From: Pseudomonadota bacterium
GTDB taxonomy: Bacteria; Pseudomonadota; Alphaproteobacteria; Acetobacterales; Acetobacteraceae
Direction of reading: 5' to 3'
DNA: 5,088 nt
Assembly (NCBI GenBank): GCA_021808185.1
Contig: JAKBCB010000312.1
Coordinates: 1 to 5,088 of the forward strand
Shown here: positions 4,440 through 5,088 of the stretch, in pieces
Position numbering within the stretch: position 1 is the first letter of the stretch
Layout of the letters: each line of letters begins with the position of its first letter
Notes under the pieces: generated by a model
Databases searched by the model: none
Told to the model about the DNA's origin: nothing
Seen by the model: only the letters and a program-made list of their open reading frames with translations
Made by a program: the position numbers and the translations under genes

Positions 4440-5088
4440 ATGACCGATCCGCTCGACCTGCACCGCAGCCTGCTGACACTCGACAGCCATATCGATATCC
4501 CCTGGCCGGACGGACCCGCCTTCACGGCGGAGACGCAGCGGCGGGTGGATCTGCCGAAGATGCGGCGGGGGCACTTGGCCTGCGGGATTTTCGCGGCATA
4601 CGTGCCGCAGACCCGCCGTTCTCCGGCGGCCGACGCGGCGGCGTTCGCCCGCGCCATCGCGATGCTGGAGGCAATCCGTGCGATGGGGCAGGTGCCCGGC
4701 GCGCGCCTGTGCCGCTCGGCCGGCGAGATCGAAGCCGCGGTCCGCGATGGCGATACCGCCGTGGTGCCGGCGGTGGAGAACGGCCACGCCTGCGCCGGCG
4801 ACCCCGGCCATCTGCGCCGTTTCGCCGAACTCGGCGCGCGCTACATGACGCTGACGCATACCGGCCACAACGCGTTGGCCGACAGTTCCAACCCGCGCGC
4901 CGATCTGGGCGATGGGCCGGCCGAACATGGCGGCCTGTCCGACATCGGGCGCGCGGCGATCGCCGAGATGAACCGGCTCGGCATGGTCGTGGACATCTCC
5001 CACGTTTCCAAGGCCGCGATGCTGCAAGCGGCCGAGGTGTCGCGTACGCCGGTGGTGGCGACGCATTCCTGTGTACGCGCGCTGTGCG
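4440..5088 (+). CDS. Membrane dipeptidase, peptidase family M19 (partial, cut by right window edge)
   Basis: The 216 visible residues cover about two thirds of a typical M19 protein. All five zinc ligands of human renal dipeptidase have counterparts: H17 and D19 (LDSHIDIPW), E113 (AVENGH), H188 (VVDISHVS) and H209 (ATHSCVRALC). H140 (LTHTGHN) corresponds to the substrate-contacting His152. Between them are the family blocks RVDLPKMRRG (35-44) and GGLSDIGRAAIAEMNRLGMVVDISH (164-188). The family hydrolyses dipeptides, often with a D-residue at the C-terminal side, and some members cleave carbapenems or other amide substrates. No signal peptide is visible, so the enzyme is probably cytoplasmic. 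The start is uncertain: ATG 4440 suits the family N-terminus (DLHRSLLTLDSHID), but an in-frame ATG at 4389 would add 17 residues, and neither has a clear Shine-Dalgarno. TTGACG at 4405-4410 could be a -35 box, but its -10 partner is poor. The gene is divergent from the tRNA and is probably not part of the upstream operon. Confidence 0.93.
   Translation, partial: MTDPLDLHRSLLTLDSHIDIPWPDGPAFTAETQRRVDLPKMRRGHLACGIFAAYVPQTRRSPAADAAAFARAIAMLEAIRAMGQVPGARLCRSAGEIEAAVRDGDTAVVPAVENGHACAGDPGHLRRFAELGARYMTLTHTGHNALADSSNPRADLGDGPAEHGGLSDIGRAAIAEMNRLGMVVDISHVSKAAMLQAAEVSRTPVVATHSCVRALC

Overview
The window is very G+C-rich, with strong G/C bias at third codon positions and tight, overlapping genes. This fits an alphaproteobacterium; Rhodospirillales/Acetobacteraceae-like is my guess from codon style and protein flavour, not a proven assignment. 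Nearly all of it is coding and on the + strand.

Layout. (1) Bases 2-160 are the last 52 codons of an upstream gene. (2) A 77-bp gap follows, holding a perfect 16-bp-stem hairpin (168-203) and a strong Shine-Dalgarno. (3) Four genes then run head to tail: a histidinol-dehydrogenase-family enzyme of the HpsN-like, non-biosynthetic type (238-1524); a LacI-family regulator (1533-2570); an unrecognised 183-aa helical protein (2567-3118) that overlaps the regulator by ATGA; and a metallo-beta-lactamase-fold hydrolase with AHL-lactonase-like active-site residues (3124-4002). The gaps are 8 nt, a 4-nt overlap and 5 nt, so this is almost certainly one transcription unit, possibly continuing the gene at 2-160. 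(4) A 253-bp non-coding stretch (4003-4255) carries several inverted and direct repeats. (5) A tRNA-Arg (anticodon CCT) lies on the - strand at 4256-4332 with a plausible own promoter. (6) Divergent from it, the first 216 codons of an M19 (membrane/renal-type) dipeptidase begin at about 4440 and run off the right edge.

How the genes may work together (inference). A LacI-type regulator embedded with a dehydrogenase and a lactonase looks like a small carbon-source catabolic operon. The HpsN-like enzyme would oxidise a primary alcohol through the aldehyde to the acid with NAD+, the hydrolase would open a lactone, and the LacI protein would sense a sugar- or polyol-like ligand. The substrate cannot be read from the sequence. 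The dipeptidase is separated by the tRNA and the repeat-rich spacer and is probably an independent unit.

The most interesting points are the HpsN-like dehydrogenase / LacI / orphan protein / lactonase combination, the uncharacterised 183-aa coupled protein with a C-terminal Cys-Cys, and the structured non-coding DNA at 168-203 and 4091-4220.
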